Source: Apis mellifera (taxonomy: Eukaryota > Arthropoda > Insecta > Hymenoptera > Apidae). Taken from it: a stretch of DNA of 64,000 nucleotides. Positions 55,501-64,000 of this stretch are shown piece by piece; position 1 is the first letter of the stretch; each line of letters opens with the position of its first letter. The stretch is taken from NCBI RefSeq assembly GCF_003254395.2, contig NC_037644.1, positions 3,433,501-3,497,500 of the forward strand, in the 5' to 3' direction. A model generated the notes under the pieces. That model was not told the origin of the DNA. It made no database searches and saw only the letters and a list, made by a program, of their open reading frames with translations. A program made the position numbers and the translations under genes.

Positions 55501-57705
55501 TTTGCTTTTTATAATATTTCTAAAAAAAATTGATGGCACAATTTTAATTCAAAAGAGAAATAATTTGGAAAAAGAATTTTTTTATCGTATTTTTTTAAAT
55601 CTGTTTCAATATTCTAAGTTATCTTATTAATAAATATTAAAAGAAGATTGTAATACATATCATACATACAATAAGATTCAAAGCTTATATTTGTAATAAA
55701 AAAAAAAATATTTGTTTCTTCATGGTGTTATAATTATTGAAATTATTAATTTTCCATAAATAATAAATTAAAAACGAAATTATAATTTTTTGTTTATAAC
55801 TCTTCTAATTAAATATAAATAATTTTTTATTAAATAATTCTCATAAAATCACGAAAAATAATTTGAATTTTGCTCTCTTAGAGTGAATTTGAAATTTCAG
55901 CAAACAAAAATTTCGCAATATATATTTTTTTTATATACTTTTTACATATTCTCAAAGTTTCCAAATTTTTTGAATTTGCAGATTTCTTGTAAATAAAAGT
56001 ATTATTCCATTCTCATACTTTTTATTATCTCATTGCAGGTTTGTCCCTTGCGACAGAGACAACGGACATTTCCATATCAATGTGCAGCCTGAATTCAACT
56101 ACCATCTCTCAACCAGAAGGCGTCGATTATGCGAGCACAATCGCGACCGAACAACCGATTAGCAAGTACGTGTAGTATCTTATATAAAATATTTGCATTC
56201 GATTCGAAAACGCATCAAAATAACGCATTTCCTTCCAGGAAAAAGACGTCGTTCTCGAAATTACCGGCGATCGCGATCGACAGCGAACGAACACCTCTGG
56301 TCCCACAAACCCAAGAAACCACGAAAGGAACCGCTGATTTTTCGTCCTCGCCTCTGCCTTCGGTTTTGAAACACACGACAGACGATTCCGGCCATAGAAG
56401 AAGTCGTTCCTCCATACTTGGAAAAGAGAGTGAACCTCTTCTTGCCGAGAGAAGTCCGGACTCGCGATCGGACACCGGTAAAACGAACGTTGAATTCATA
56501 CCGGAGATCGTCGAGGAGGGTGACGCCATCATCCTCGAAGAGACCGAAATTCCCAGGCATGGAAAGTTGATCAGAAGCAAAGACGATCGTAGATCCAGGC
56601 TCCCGACACCTCCGCCGACAAAGAACGTCTCATTCGGTGAACTTCATGAACAGAACTACCTCGAACAAGCGATTCTACCACCTCCCTCGCAATTCGTTCC
56701 CAAGCATCGACATTCCGGTGAGATGATATACAACTATTTCTTCTCTTAATTTTTCCAATTTCAAATTCTCATTTTCCGCTATATTTATTGCTGGTTTCAT
56801 TTTAGTTTCGGCGACAAATGCATCCGCTCATCAATCATTAAAGAGAAGATCGTCGGTGAAGAGCAACGGAATGGCTCATTCCCATCACGAGTTGTTTCAA
56901 ACTCGGAGAACCAGCGTACCAGTCAATTGCATCAGTTATATTTCGACCGAGAACGTCTCCAAATCAGAGGCCACCGAGTTCTCTCTTAACTCTGGTTTTG
57001 ATAAGTCTTATATAATTGGTGAATGCGGCCATCGACGAGCATTATTCTCAGGTACTGGATACCGTTGTGAGAAACACGGTGGACGAGGACATCGCGCTAT
57101 ATTGAATGGTTCGGCGGAAACTCCGCCTCCTCCACGGAGACATAAAAAACATTACGATTCTCAAAATGCGAGTTCTCCGAGTGTACCTGCGATGGTTAAT
57201 GCAAGTTATTCAGATACCGGTAAGTGGTAATTTCCTCTTTTTTTTTAAGGAAGATCGAGATTGATAGCAATTCTTCAATTTTTGGTTTTTAATAAATCAT
57301 GTGGAGAAGATATGATTATAAGTCTTATTCTGTTTAATAAGATATAAATAAGATAAGATATCTAAAATAAGTTATCTTTTGATTTGTTTATTGATGTTAA
57401 GAAAATCATATCAGATCAAATTTTTGATTGATAATCAGCTAGAGATCATAAGAAAGTCAATTTTGTTTTTCTATATTAATACTCTTTTATATCATCTATA
57501 TATATCATCTAGTAAAATTATAATTCAAAATCAAAATCATTGATTAATTGATTAATATAAAAAACTATTAAAATATTTCAATTGTTATTATATTGAATCT
57601 TTAATCATTTGTTATATTATTTAATAGATGATATATTTTATAATTTTAAAACAAGCTAATATGTATTTTATAAAAACGATAAAATTGCTGAATATAAAAT
57701 ATTCA

Positions 57706-57754
<49 letters not shown>

Positions 57755-58924
57755 CATTATAAATATTACAGTATACTTCACTGTTTACTTACTTTTTAAA
57801 ATTAAAAGTATATAAATAAATCATTACATAAATAAAATTCAATTGTTCATAAAGTAAATATTTTTCTTTTGTTTATCTTGATTATAGATATAATCAATTA
57901 AAAAAATATTATTAATAATTTATTTTAATAATAATATAATGTCAAGAAAATCATATTTTTATAAAATATTAATTATCTTTCTTTTACATTCGAATAACAA
58001 ATTAAAAATTTTGTAATTGAATTAATAAATTATAATATATTTATAAATTTAAATATAAAGTTTAAATTATTAAAACATATAGAAATTTTCTAAATTAATT
58101 AGTCCGAAATGCTCATTTTATTTTCAATTTTCTTCCTAAATTAAATTACTTATGCATAAAAAAAATATTATTGCAAATAGATAACGTAATAAATTGATAT
58201 AGTTAATTTTTCGATAAACTAATAATTTTTTAACAACATGCAATCATAATATCAAAAAAAAATAATAAACATAGTAGAAATCATTTCCTTATTATATTGT
58301 ATTATACGTTTCCATGCAATTTCTCCGATCTTCTTTATATTACTCATTTTAATTATATACAATTCTATTATATTTACAGAGAAATACGAGGAATCAATGT
58401 CGACGATTATTCAACGATCGGTGTCTGAAAGGTCGCGAGAAAAGTGTCCTCGGCTTCGAAGTGAAGGACACGCGATGATCGAATGTCCTCATCGTGCCAC
58501 ACGTCGGATACGAGAGTGTAGACATACCGAGTCTAAACTCCGACAACAGGCTCGTTTGGAATACGTGCAAAGCACACCAAATGTTGCCACTATACACAAT
58601 AATAAATTCGCAAGCGCGAATCCACGTGGTGGTGGTGGCGGCACTGGGCCAAGTAGCGGCGGTGTGGCAGGAAGTGCGAATGGCCCGGGAACAGCCAGCT
58701 CAGTGACCGGCAGTAGTTCAGACGTTGTTGGTGGTTCCGCGGCAAATGTTTCTAAAATGTATAGCGCCGTGTCGGACGGCGAATTACTCGATCTAGCGAT
58801 ATTGCCGATCTTTCAAAAACTACTCACCGAGAGGCACAAAAGTTCCTCGAGGGCCGGCTACGGCGCCAGCGTAGCCAGCTGCCCGAATATATCTATCAAA
58901 TGTGACATCGTTGAATACCTTTAA
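49384..58924 (+). CDS. Metabotropic GABA-B receptor subunit 2 (5' partial), 17 exons
   Basis: This is a class C G-protein-coupled receptor. In the GABA-B heterodimer, subunit 2 carries the plasma-membrane receptor to the surface and couples to Gi/o. The exons join in phase to 1,246 codons plus TAA, and the sequence closely matches insect GABA-B-R2. Numbering from the first residue in the window, the partial Venus-flytrap domain is about 1-360, the seven membrane helices span about 368-628, and a coiled coil lies at about 661-700. That coil would pair with subunit 1. The Cys pair C440 (loop 1) and C535 (loop 2) and the intracellular-loop-3 motif VSIPALNDSKY are kept. A tail of about 550 residues follows, rich in Ser, Arg and Gly and ending in EYL. 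Introns are 63-1,160 bp, all GT-AG. The signal peptide and roughly the first 80-100 residues are missing and must lie upstream, probably outside the window. Subunit 2 is far more likely than subunit 1, given the HVTDPIAKASKHW and PYICTARAW motifs. Confidence 0.96.
50407..50574 (+). CDS. GABA-B-R2 exon b, Venus-flytrap domain
   Basis: 56 codons, phase 0 at both ends. The acceptor is TTGTTGCAG and the donor CTG|GTGAGT. It encodes LSYADTHPMF, FFRVVPSENAFNAPR and NWTRVGTIYQNEPRYAL. Confidence 0.96.
51684..51859 (+). CDS. GABA-B-R2 exon c, Venus-flytrap domain
   Basis: Starts in phase 0 (AHNRLVADLD) and ends two bases into a Lys codon (CACAA|GTAACG). It contains VVETQSFATEV and EKDVRIILGNFNETWARRIF. 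Confidence 0.95.
51964..52141 (+). CDS. GABA-B-R2 exon d, Venus-flytrap domain
   Basis: Completes the split Lys codon and encodes FDMFGRKYQWVIMGTY, EEWW and EALHGAILTDLLPI. The donor is ATA|GTGAGT. The 104-bp intron before it has a CTTTCAG acceptor. Confidence 0.95.
52219..52452 (+). CDS. GABA-B-R2 exon e, Venus-flytrap domain
   Basis: 78 codons, phase 0 at both ends. The acceptor is TTTTTTTAG and the donor ACG|GTATGT. It encodes TTEQYRVEYD, EYSRFHGYSYDGIWAVALAI and FLEALRNTSFEGVT, a family-typical stretch of the second lobe. Confidence 0.96.
52954..53253 (+). repeat. Tandem duplication spanning an intron end and exon start
   Basis: Copy 1 (52954-53110) and copy 2 (53111-53253) are near-identical and cover the last part of an intron, its TTTTCTAG acceptor and the first 38 bp of exon f. 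Copy 1 has a few extra bases near its start. The exonic part differs by one base (GCG in copy 1, GTG in copy 2). The copy 1 exon piece reads GPARFYDNERKA and then meets TAA at 53109. The duplication ends inside the exon at GCGTA. Confidence 0.97.
53216..53276 (+). CDS. GABA-B-R2 exon f, Venus-flytrap domain
   Basis: A 61-nt exon encoding GPVRFYDNERKAYILLKQFQ. It starts in phase 0 after TTTTCTAG and ends one base into a Gly codon (CAAG|GTGAGT). It is chosen over the upstream duplicate at 53073 because only this copy reads on into the rest of the gene. Confidence 0.94.
53346..53580 (+). CDS. GABA-B-R2 exon g, end of Venus-flytrap domain and TM1
   Basis: Encodes DREVKVGEYDGVTDILDL, the SPPKDRTLHIIEHS linker, and TM1 (YAVLTSAASVGITMAAIFLV) followed by NIKYRNQ. 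The donor is CAAAG|GTGATT. Confidence 0.96.
53870..54110 (+). CDS. GABA-B-R2 exon h, TM2 and TM3
   Basis: Encodes intracellular loop 1 (RYIKMSSPHLN), TM2 (NLIIVGCMLTYSSVIFLGLD), loop-1 Cys in PYICTARAW, TM3 (WLLMAGFSLAFGSMFSKTW) and RVHSIFTDVKLNKK. The donor is AAG|GTAAGT. Confidence 0.97.
54186..54308 (+). CDS. GABA-B-R2 exon i, TM4
   Basis: 41 codons, phase 0 at both ends: VIKDYQ, TM4 (LFMVVGVLLFIDLGIMTTWQ) and ADPFYRETKQMEPY. The donor is TAT|GTAAGC. The preceding 75-bp intron ends in TTTAG, which would be an in-frame stop if the intron were retained. Confidence 0.96.
54399..54509 (+). CDS. GABA-B-R2 exon j, extracellular loop 2 and start of TM5
   Basis: 37 codons, phase 0 at both ends: PHPSSEDIIIIPENEYCQ, with the loop-2 Cys, then MTIYLGCIYAYKGLLM. 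The acceptor is CGTTTCAG and the donor ATG|GTAGGT. Confidence 0.96.
54639..54863 (+). CDS. GABA-B-R2 exon k, TM5 to TM7
   Basis: 75 codons, phase 0 at both ends: IFGAFLAWET, intracellular loop 3 (RHVSIPALNDSKYVGM), TM6 (YNVVIMCVTGAAISFVLAD) and TM7 (MFIMLAIFIIFCSTATLCLV), ending FVPK. The donor is AAG|GTACTC. Confidence 0.97.
54977..55159 (+). CDS. GABA-B-R2 exon l, coiled coil
   Basis: 61 codons, phase 0 at both ends. It begins LIELRRNPQGTIDKRIRATL and continues with SSVSELEERLKEATLANQKF and LLEKDSELQ, a heptad-like coiled coil expected to pair with subunit 1. The acceptor is ATGTTAG and the donor CAG|GTAAAT. Confidence 0.95.
55223..55325 (+). CDS. GABA-B-R2 exon m, end of coiled coil
   Basis: Follows a 63-bp intron with acceptor AATTGTAG. 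It encodes MFLRRLDDQTTSN and VPRQEATMVKKE and ends one base into a Gly codon. The internal ATG is not a start. Confidence 0.9.
56039..56165 (+). CDS. GABA-B-R2 exon n, cytoplasmic tail
   Basis: The acceptor is ATTGCAG and the donor AGCAA|GTACGT. It encodes LSLATETTDISISMCSLNST and DYASTIATEQPISK. Both junctions keep the frame with the neighbouring exons. Confidence 0.88.
56239..56717 (+). CDS. GABA-B-R2 exon o, cytoplasmic tail
   Basis: 479 nt, acceptor CCTTCCAG and donor CCG|GTGAGA. It encodes a Ser-, Glu- and Pro-rich segment (KKTSFSKLPAIAIDSERTPL, GHRRSRSSILGKESEPLLAE, FIPEIVEEGDAIILEE) expected to be disordered and rich in phosphorylation sites. GC content and codon use match the upstream exons. 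Confidence 0.9.
56806..57219 (+). CDS. GABA-B-R2 exon p, cytoplasmic tail
   Basis: 414 nt, acceptor CATTTTAG and donor ACCG|GTAAGT. It encodes SLKRRSSVKSNGMAHSHHEL, NCISYISTENVSKS, a His/Gly/Arg-rich stretch (GYRCEKHGGRGHRA) and PPPPRRHKKHYDSQ. KRRSS fits a basophilic kinase (PKA-like) site, which is an inference from the motif only. Confidence 0.88.
57708..57750. repeat. (TA)n microsatellite in the last intron
   Basis: About 21 TA units inside the 1,160-bp intron between exons p and q. Confidence 0.95.
58380..58924 (+). CDS. GABA-B-R2 exon q, last coding exon
   Basis: The acceptor is ATTTACAG. It starts EKYEESMSTIIQRSVSERSR, passes a Gly/Ser-rich block at about 58624-58740, then YSAVSDGELLDLAILPIFQK and LLTERHKSS, and ends NISIKCDIVEYL followed by TAA at 58922-58924. 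The closing DIVEYL suggests a PDZ-type or other C-terminal interaction site. Confidence 0.93.
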
Positions 58925-59406
58925 CGATCTTCCAACGATTAATTTCAATTTTCATCTGGCGATCTCGTTCTATCTCTTTCTTTGAACACTCCTCTCCCAT
59001 CCTTCCCTTACATTTCTTTCTCTCTCTTTCTCTTTCTCTCTCCCTCTTTACGGCCTTCAAGCGCGACATCTATCGTGAAACGTGTTCGCCAATGTATCGG
59101 CCGAGACAAATGATATTTTACAAGAGCAATCACCGTTCCTTTCTCGAGCCTGCCTATCTTTGCGATACTCTCGCGAAAGAACGTTGGAAGAAGCAGCAGC
59201 AGCAGCGCTGCTCTTTCGATATATGTAAATGTATGTACATTTCCGTGTCCATAAGTCACCGAATACTTAAAATTAGTACGATTTAGGATAGGAATGAAAT
59301 GAACGTTGTAATTGCAGAATGAAGTTGACAATTTATTAATCGTTTATTGTAAGAGAAAAGTAAATTATAATTATTACATTTGAAAGATGTTATAAATCTA
59401 TATTTT

Positions 59407-59412
59407 AATAAA
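59407..59412 (+). promoter_or_regulatory. Candidate proximal polyadenylation signal AATAAA
   Basis: A canonical AATAAA about 480 bp after the stop codon. It would give a short 3' UTR. Confidence 0.45.
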
Positions 59413-60899
59413 CGTTATGTTTAGATTTAGCAAGTGTCCGCTGGACTTATGGACGGAGAAGGAGACGTTATCAACGAGATTAAACGAGAGGATACCGGCC
59501 TCTGTTCGACGCTCGAGAATAGAATCTCTTTTAACTCCTCGGTTTAACCAATCAAAAATAGCCGTTCGCGGCATTCTAGGAAAACGTTCTATTAGCAGAA
59601 TTCTACGGCGTCTGTGCTCACTTTAACACACTTTTCTCTTCCAATTTTTATGATTTTTCGTTTCCCCATCTCGATTCTCGGTCTCGATGATGAAAAGTCG
59701 TATAAACGTTAACACGAACACGACACGCTTTCGCGTCCGTGAAAGAAAGATTGACATAATCGCGATGACTCATCATTCTGGAACGTGGAATCTCGGTTTT
59801 TTATAAGAAATTATTCAAAAAAAAAAGCAAGTTTGTTATACACATGTTTGTCATAACAAAAAAAAAAAAAAAGGAAAAAATTATCGATCGGATAAAAGAA
59901 AGATAGCCAATATTGAAACGAACGTAGGAAAGAATGTTAGCGTATGCGTCTAATCTAACTCTAATCATTGTAAGCGTGCGTAATCGTTTTAAATAATTTT
60001 ATAGCGTGCAAAATTCGTACAATCGCTGTTTAGCAAATTCAAAAGATAGATATACGAGTCAAAAGATTCGAAACATTTTATAGAATTTTCTCTCGCATTC
60101 GAGGGGGACAACTTTTTTTTACGTTATATCTCTTAAGTCTCTTCTTAAGAAGAAAAGAGGAAAGAAAAAGGATTTAAAAAAAAGAAAAAAGAAAAAAAAA
60201 ATAACAAAAAGGAATAAAAGAAAATAAAATGAAAAAAAACGTTGAGAACATGTTCATTTCTATCAAGCAAGTAAAAGTGTTGTTTGCGTCATACACTAAA
60301 TCAAATATTTAACAAACTTCTTACTACTGTAATACCGAAATTAATTCTAAATTGATTGTTATCGATTTCCAAAGCAGCTCAAGATACATTAACGAAAGAA
60401 CAATTAAGTAAAAAATGAAGCATACGGTAAGTGTTCTTTACGATAAGCGGCTTTTAAAATAATTTTTCTTCTTTATTGTTATTCGCTTTTTCACGATAAA
60501 TACAGTCGGCGTCTTTTTATTAACGAAATATTATACTTCGATGGAGAAACTTGGCACGGGGACGAGTTTTAGATGCGATTCGCATGCTTGGTAAAGAGAA
60601 TCGATGAAATACAATATTTTCTTTTCGTTTCGCACGTTTCTTTTCTCACTTCCTCCCGCCCTCTTCCTTCCGCTCGCTCTACCTTTCCTTATCTCTCCTT
60701 CTCCATTTTTTGTTTCCTCTTTGTATTTGTATTCCCTTCTATTCGTTGCATTTATTTTTTTTTTTTAACGAAAATCTCGAACAGCCTATGACAAAACAAA
60801 AAAGTCAAAAAGCGTCCGGATATTTGAAAAAAAAAAGCGTATTCTCTGAGAGCCTAATGCTCGTCACAAAAGATTTTCATTGTGTGGTTACGCGAGTCT

Positions 60900-60907
60900 T
60901 GTATATA
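60900..60907 (+). promoter_or_regulatory. Candidate Pumilio response element
   Basis: TGTATATA matches the Pumilio consensus TGTANATA. It lies 8 bp before the distal AATAAA, so it would be at the very end of a long 3' UTR. In AT-rich DNA such an octamer also occurs by chance. Confidence 0.35.
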
Positions 60908-60915
60908 ACTATCAA

Positions 60916-60921
60916 AATAAA
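60916..60921 (+). promoter_or_regulatory. Candidate distal polyadenylation signal AATAAA
   Basis: A canonical AATAAA about 2 kb after the stop codon, at the boundary between moderately GC-rich sequence and AT-rich intergenic DNA. Confidence 0.5.
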
Positions 60922-60940
60922 TGTCATGTTTACAGGTAAA

Positions 60941-63900
60941 AATAGCCATTTGTTATGTAATACGAATTATACCCGCTTCATACTTTCAAAGATACGTTCT
61001 TAAGGCTTATTTACAAGCACAACTCGTACAACTCTTTTTTTTTTCTTTCTTTTTTAAAATATATATTATTATTATATCATTCTCGTTACATGTGATGTAA
61101 TATACGCAATTCAACAATTCGTTCATTCGTTTATCGAGTTCGTGGCACACACAACATCGAAACTAATAACGTTCAAATATTTCGATAATTTAAAATAATA
61201 AGTGCGAGTCGATAATAACAAGTCAATTATATTAAATTTTATCAATAAAGTTGATTCACTTGTTCTACCATTTGACATTCAAGTTACATTTCCTTAAAAA
61301 AATCTTTTTTCGTTATTCCATCAAACAAAATTATAAAATTATTTCATTTTATCTTAGATATCTTGGATAAAGATATAATAATTGCAGTATATATATATAT
61401 ATATATTATCTTTCATATCTTTCATAATATATATTTTTAAAAATATATATATAAATAAATACTGCTTTTTCGTTTAATATGAAATACAAAATTATATATT
61501 GTGTACATTAAAAAATGATAATCTATCAAACGGAATGCGAGATATAAACGAGATTAATTTCCATTAGAACATAAATCATTCGAAATATGAAATATAAGTA
61601 AGAAGCATGAATTCAACGAATAATATCAAAGTCACTTTGCATTATTCACAAAGTATAGTAACTAATAAAACTTGTTAATAGAAAATAAATTCAATTTAAA
61701 TAAACCAATTATTTGATACTGAATTATTCAATTAACGACATGATTCAATTGCACTCAATTGCTTTCTCTTATCACCTTGTTAATACTTGTATATACAATC
61801 TCAATGCAAAATGATAGCATATACTATAATTTGTTTCTCGAGATTAATTAATGCAATTTATCCCAATATTTTATATAAATTTCAATATAAAATATTCTTG
61901 TTTAACAGATAGTATAGAAGTATAGAAGATGATTAATATTTTGTTCTATAAATTTGATTTGTTTATGAGGAAATTTAGTATAATAAAATGATGTATATAT
62001 ATAAAAAAAAGAGATTAATGAATTTTTTTTTATTTGAGAATGTAATGATTTTTTATGTATTTTTATGCGTTGAATCTGAATTAAAATAAAACTGTCGTAA
62101 AAATTGCCTATCACATTCGATTTTAGGGAATAAATGGAAGAAAAATATTGATTTTTGTTATTTTATATACGAAAACATTCTTTTAAAAAATTTATTTTAA
62201 TTATTTTTTTTAACTATTATATATTACTTCTTTATTAAAAATTCTTTATATAGAATCAAATTTATTATCACCATAAAATTTTTTTTGTCGAAATTAAAAT
62301 TTAATGCATACGAATAAAAATTTATTAAAAAATATTTTATCTTGATGTTCGAAGAATTATATTTTATAATTATAAGAACACATTTTCATTCAATCATATA
62401 CTTGAAAAAAATAATCAAAATCTTCATAAACTTTCTTAATATTGTAATTAAAAATAAATAATAAATAAAAAATTAAAAATAATATCCCAGCAAAAAAATT
62501 CTATAATAATAAATTAAATTCCATTTCATAGGAGAAGGATAATACAATAAAGTTGATAAAAATTTAAAAAAAAAATTGTTTCCTTTGGAATATTTTTATA
62601 TATATATATATATAATATAGTAAAAATCCATATTTTTTATCTATTTTTAAATCGAATATGATAAACAATTTTTACAGTTGAATTTAAATGTAGACAAACA
62701 TCATGAAAAATTTTTATTAAAACCTCATTGATCATTTTTTATATGTTATATATTATTCATTTTGTTCCATTTTTCATATAATTGTATCAAATTTTGTAAG
62801 AAAAAAATATTAACTGTTTTGATCTTTTTCTACATTATTAAATAAGACATATTTTTAGAGATTAGACAGATTAATTATAAAATTTGAATAATAAATGTTA
62901 TTATGTTAATTTTGAGAAAATGAAAATTCTATTATTTTCATCCAAGAATGACCTATATATATTCATGATATATATATTACATCAAAATTGTAGTTCAATA
63001 TTTAATATTTACTTGGACCATTCAACTATATCATATGTTTTCTTTTTTACATATTTTCAATTTTTATACAAAAATCTATTCGACAAATTGAATTATCAGT
63101 TTCAAGAAAAACTGTATAAGGCAAATTAGAAGGATGAGAAGAAGATATTTATCTTTGAGTAAAATTTATAAATGATTTATATAATCAATATAAAAGTTTT
63201 GTTATATTCTCTGAATTTTTATTGCCACGCACTAAGATTATTCATAGTGAATATAAATATGATATATAGCAATAAATATGAATAGAAATAAAAATATAAA
63301 GATTAAGGAATGAACGGTCGATGGATTTTACGAAATAATACAAATAAATTAGTGTCATAAATATATGTCGTTGCAATTTATAGATACGATCTTTATCTAC
63401 TATACAGCGTTGATATATTCTTTTTTAACAACTTTGAAAAAATATTATTATATAATAGTTAGATATTATATAACAACATAATTGCAAACATATTTAACAA
63501 TATTTTTATTATTATCTTTAATAGATTTAGAATTAATAGTTTATCAGAAGAAATTAAAAGTTGATTTATAGACTAATCAATAAATGTTAATGCTAATGTA
63601 TAAATTATCATTTATCAATAGACTGTCGGTAAATTAGATATTAACTCAATTTATGATTTTTTTCTAAATTAATTATACGTTACATGATGTTTATTTGAAT
63701 CAAATGATTTTATAGAAGCAATTTTTCTATCTCTATCTTATCATTCTGAATCCATCATTTGTTCAATAAATTTATTTTATAAAGATTGTTTCTTTTAATT
63801 GTTATTCACTTCATGATTCTCATCAAAATACAATGATGCAACTCAATATTTCCAGTTTTTGAGTTATTAATATTATAATACAAAAACAAAAAAACTTGTT

Positions 63901-64000
63901 GTTGCTTATATTTTTTATAAAATTAAGTGTATCTTTAAATCGTATTATTTATAATTTGATTCAATTTCAAAATTTTTAAACAATTTTATAGGAATTCAGA
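60941..64000. other. AT-rich intergenic DNA
   Basis: No gene is recognised to the right edge. Short AT runs occur at about 61387-61406 and 62597-62612. Open frames such as 62884-63129 are AT-rich chance frames. Confidence 0.55.

Larger units (their letters stand above)
58925..60940 (+). other. Probable 3' untranslated region of GABA-B-R2
   Basis: After the stop codon there is about 2 kb of moderately GC-rich sequence with A-rich and pyrimidine-rich tracts and no convincing coding frame. It holds two candidate polyadenylation signals, at 59407 and 60916. Composition turns uniformly AT-rich soon after 60.95 kb, so I place the likely end near there. The 69-codon frame at 59417-59626 is taken as chance. 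Confidence 0.55.

Noticed and set aside
59417..59626. 69-codon frame after the receptor stop codon
   Set aside because: It lies in the probable 3' UTR, starts just after an AATAAA, and resembles nothing known.

Overview
The window looks like insect nuclear DNA, most likely from a honey bee (genus Apis). It is very AT-rich, full of microsatellites and short tandem duplications, and carries insertions of mitochondrial DNA (NUMTs). Read in the invertebrate mitochondrial code, these match bee ND5, ND6 and cytochrome b as I know them. No prokaryotic features, CRISPR arrays, complete transposons or nuclear tRNA genes were recognised.

The only protein-coding nuclear gene I can support lies at 49.4-58.9 kb on the + strand. 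It is the 3' part of the metabotropic GABA-B receptor subunit 2 gene (GABA-B-R2). I could place 17 exons whose splice phases join into one frame of 1,246 codons plus a stop. They cover most of the Venus-flytrap domain, the seven-transmembrane domain, a coiled coil and a roughly 550-residue low-complexity tail. The signal peptide and first part of the Venus-flytrap domain are missing. I did not find them in the 49 kb upstream, so they probably lie beyond the left edge.

Layout: 1-49.4 kb is non-coding and is probably a large 5' intron and/or intergenic DNA. It holds NUMTs at 9.98-10.69 kb (ND6 and the cytb start, - strand), 12.36-12.97 kb (tRNA-His and the ND5 start, + strand) and 23.58-24.37 kb (middle to end of cytb, + strand). 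It also holds tandem or duplicated repeats at 3.7, 6.4-7.4, 8.5-8.8, 13.6-15.1, 31.2-31.5, 32.4-32.7, 34.6-37.0 and 39.1-40.2 kb, a 540-bp TG microsatellite at 43.3-43.8 kb, and several GC-richer islands without recognisable coding capacity. The receptor exons occupy 49.4-58.9 kb. A probable 3' UTR runs to about 60.9 kb, followed by featureless AT-rich DNA.

The observations most worth a second look are a recent tandem duplication that copies a splice acceptor and the start of a receptor exon, giving a decoy exon with an immediate stop; two very short stop-free introns of 3n length in the receptor gene; and a NUMT that keeps 185 ND5 codons open in the mitochondrial code. I found no convincing new multi-gene system.
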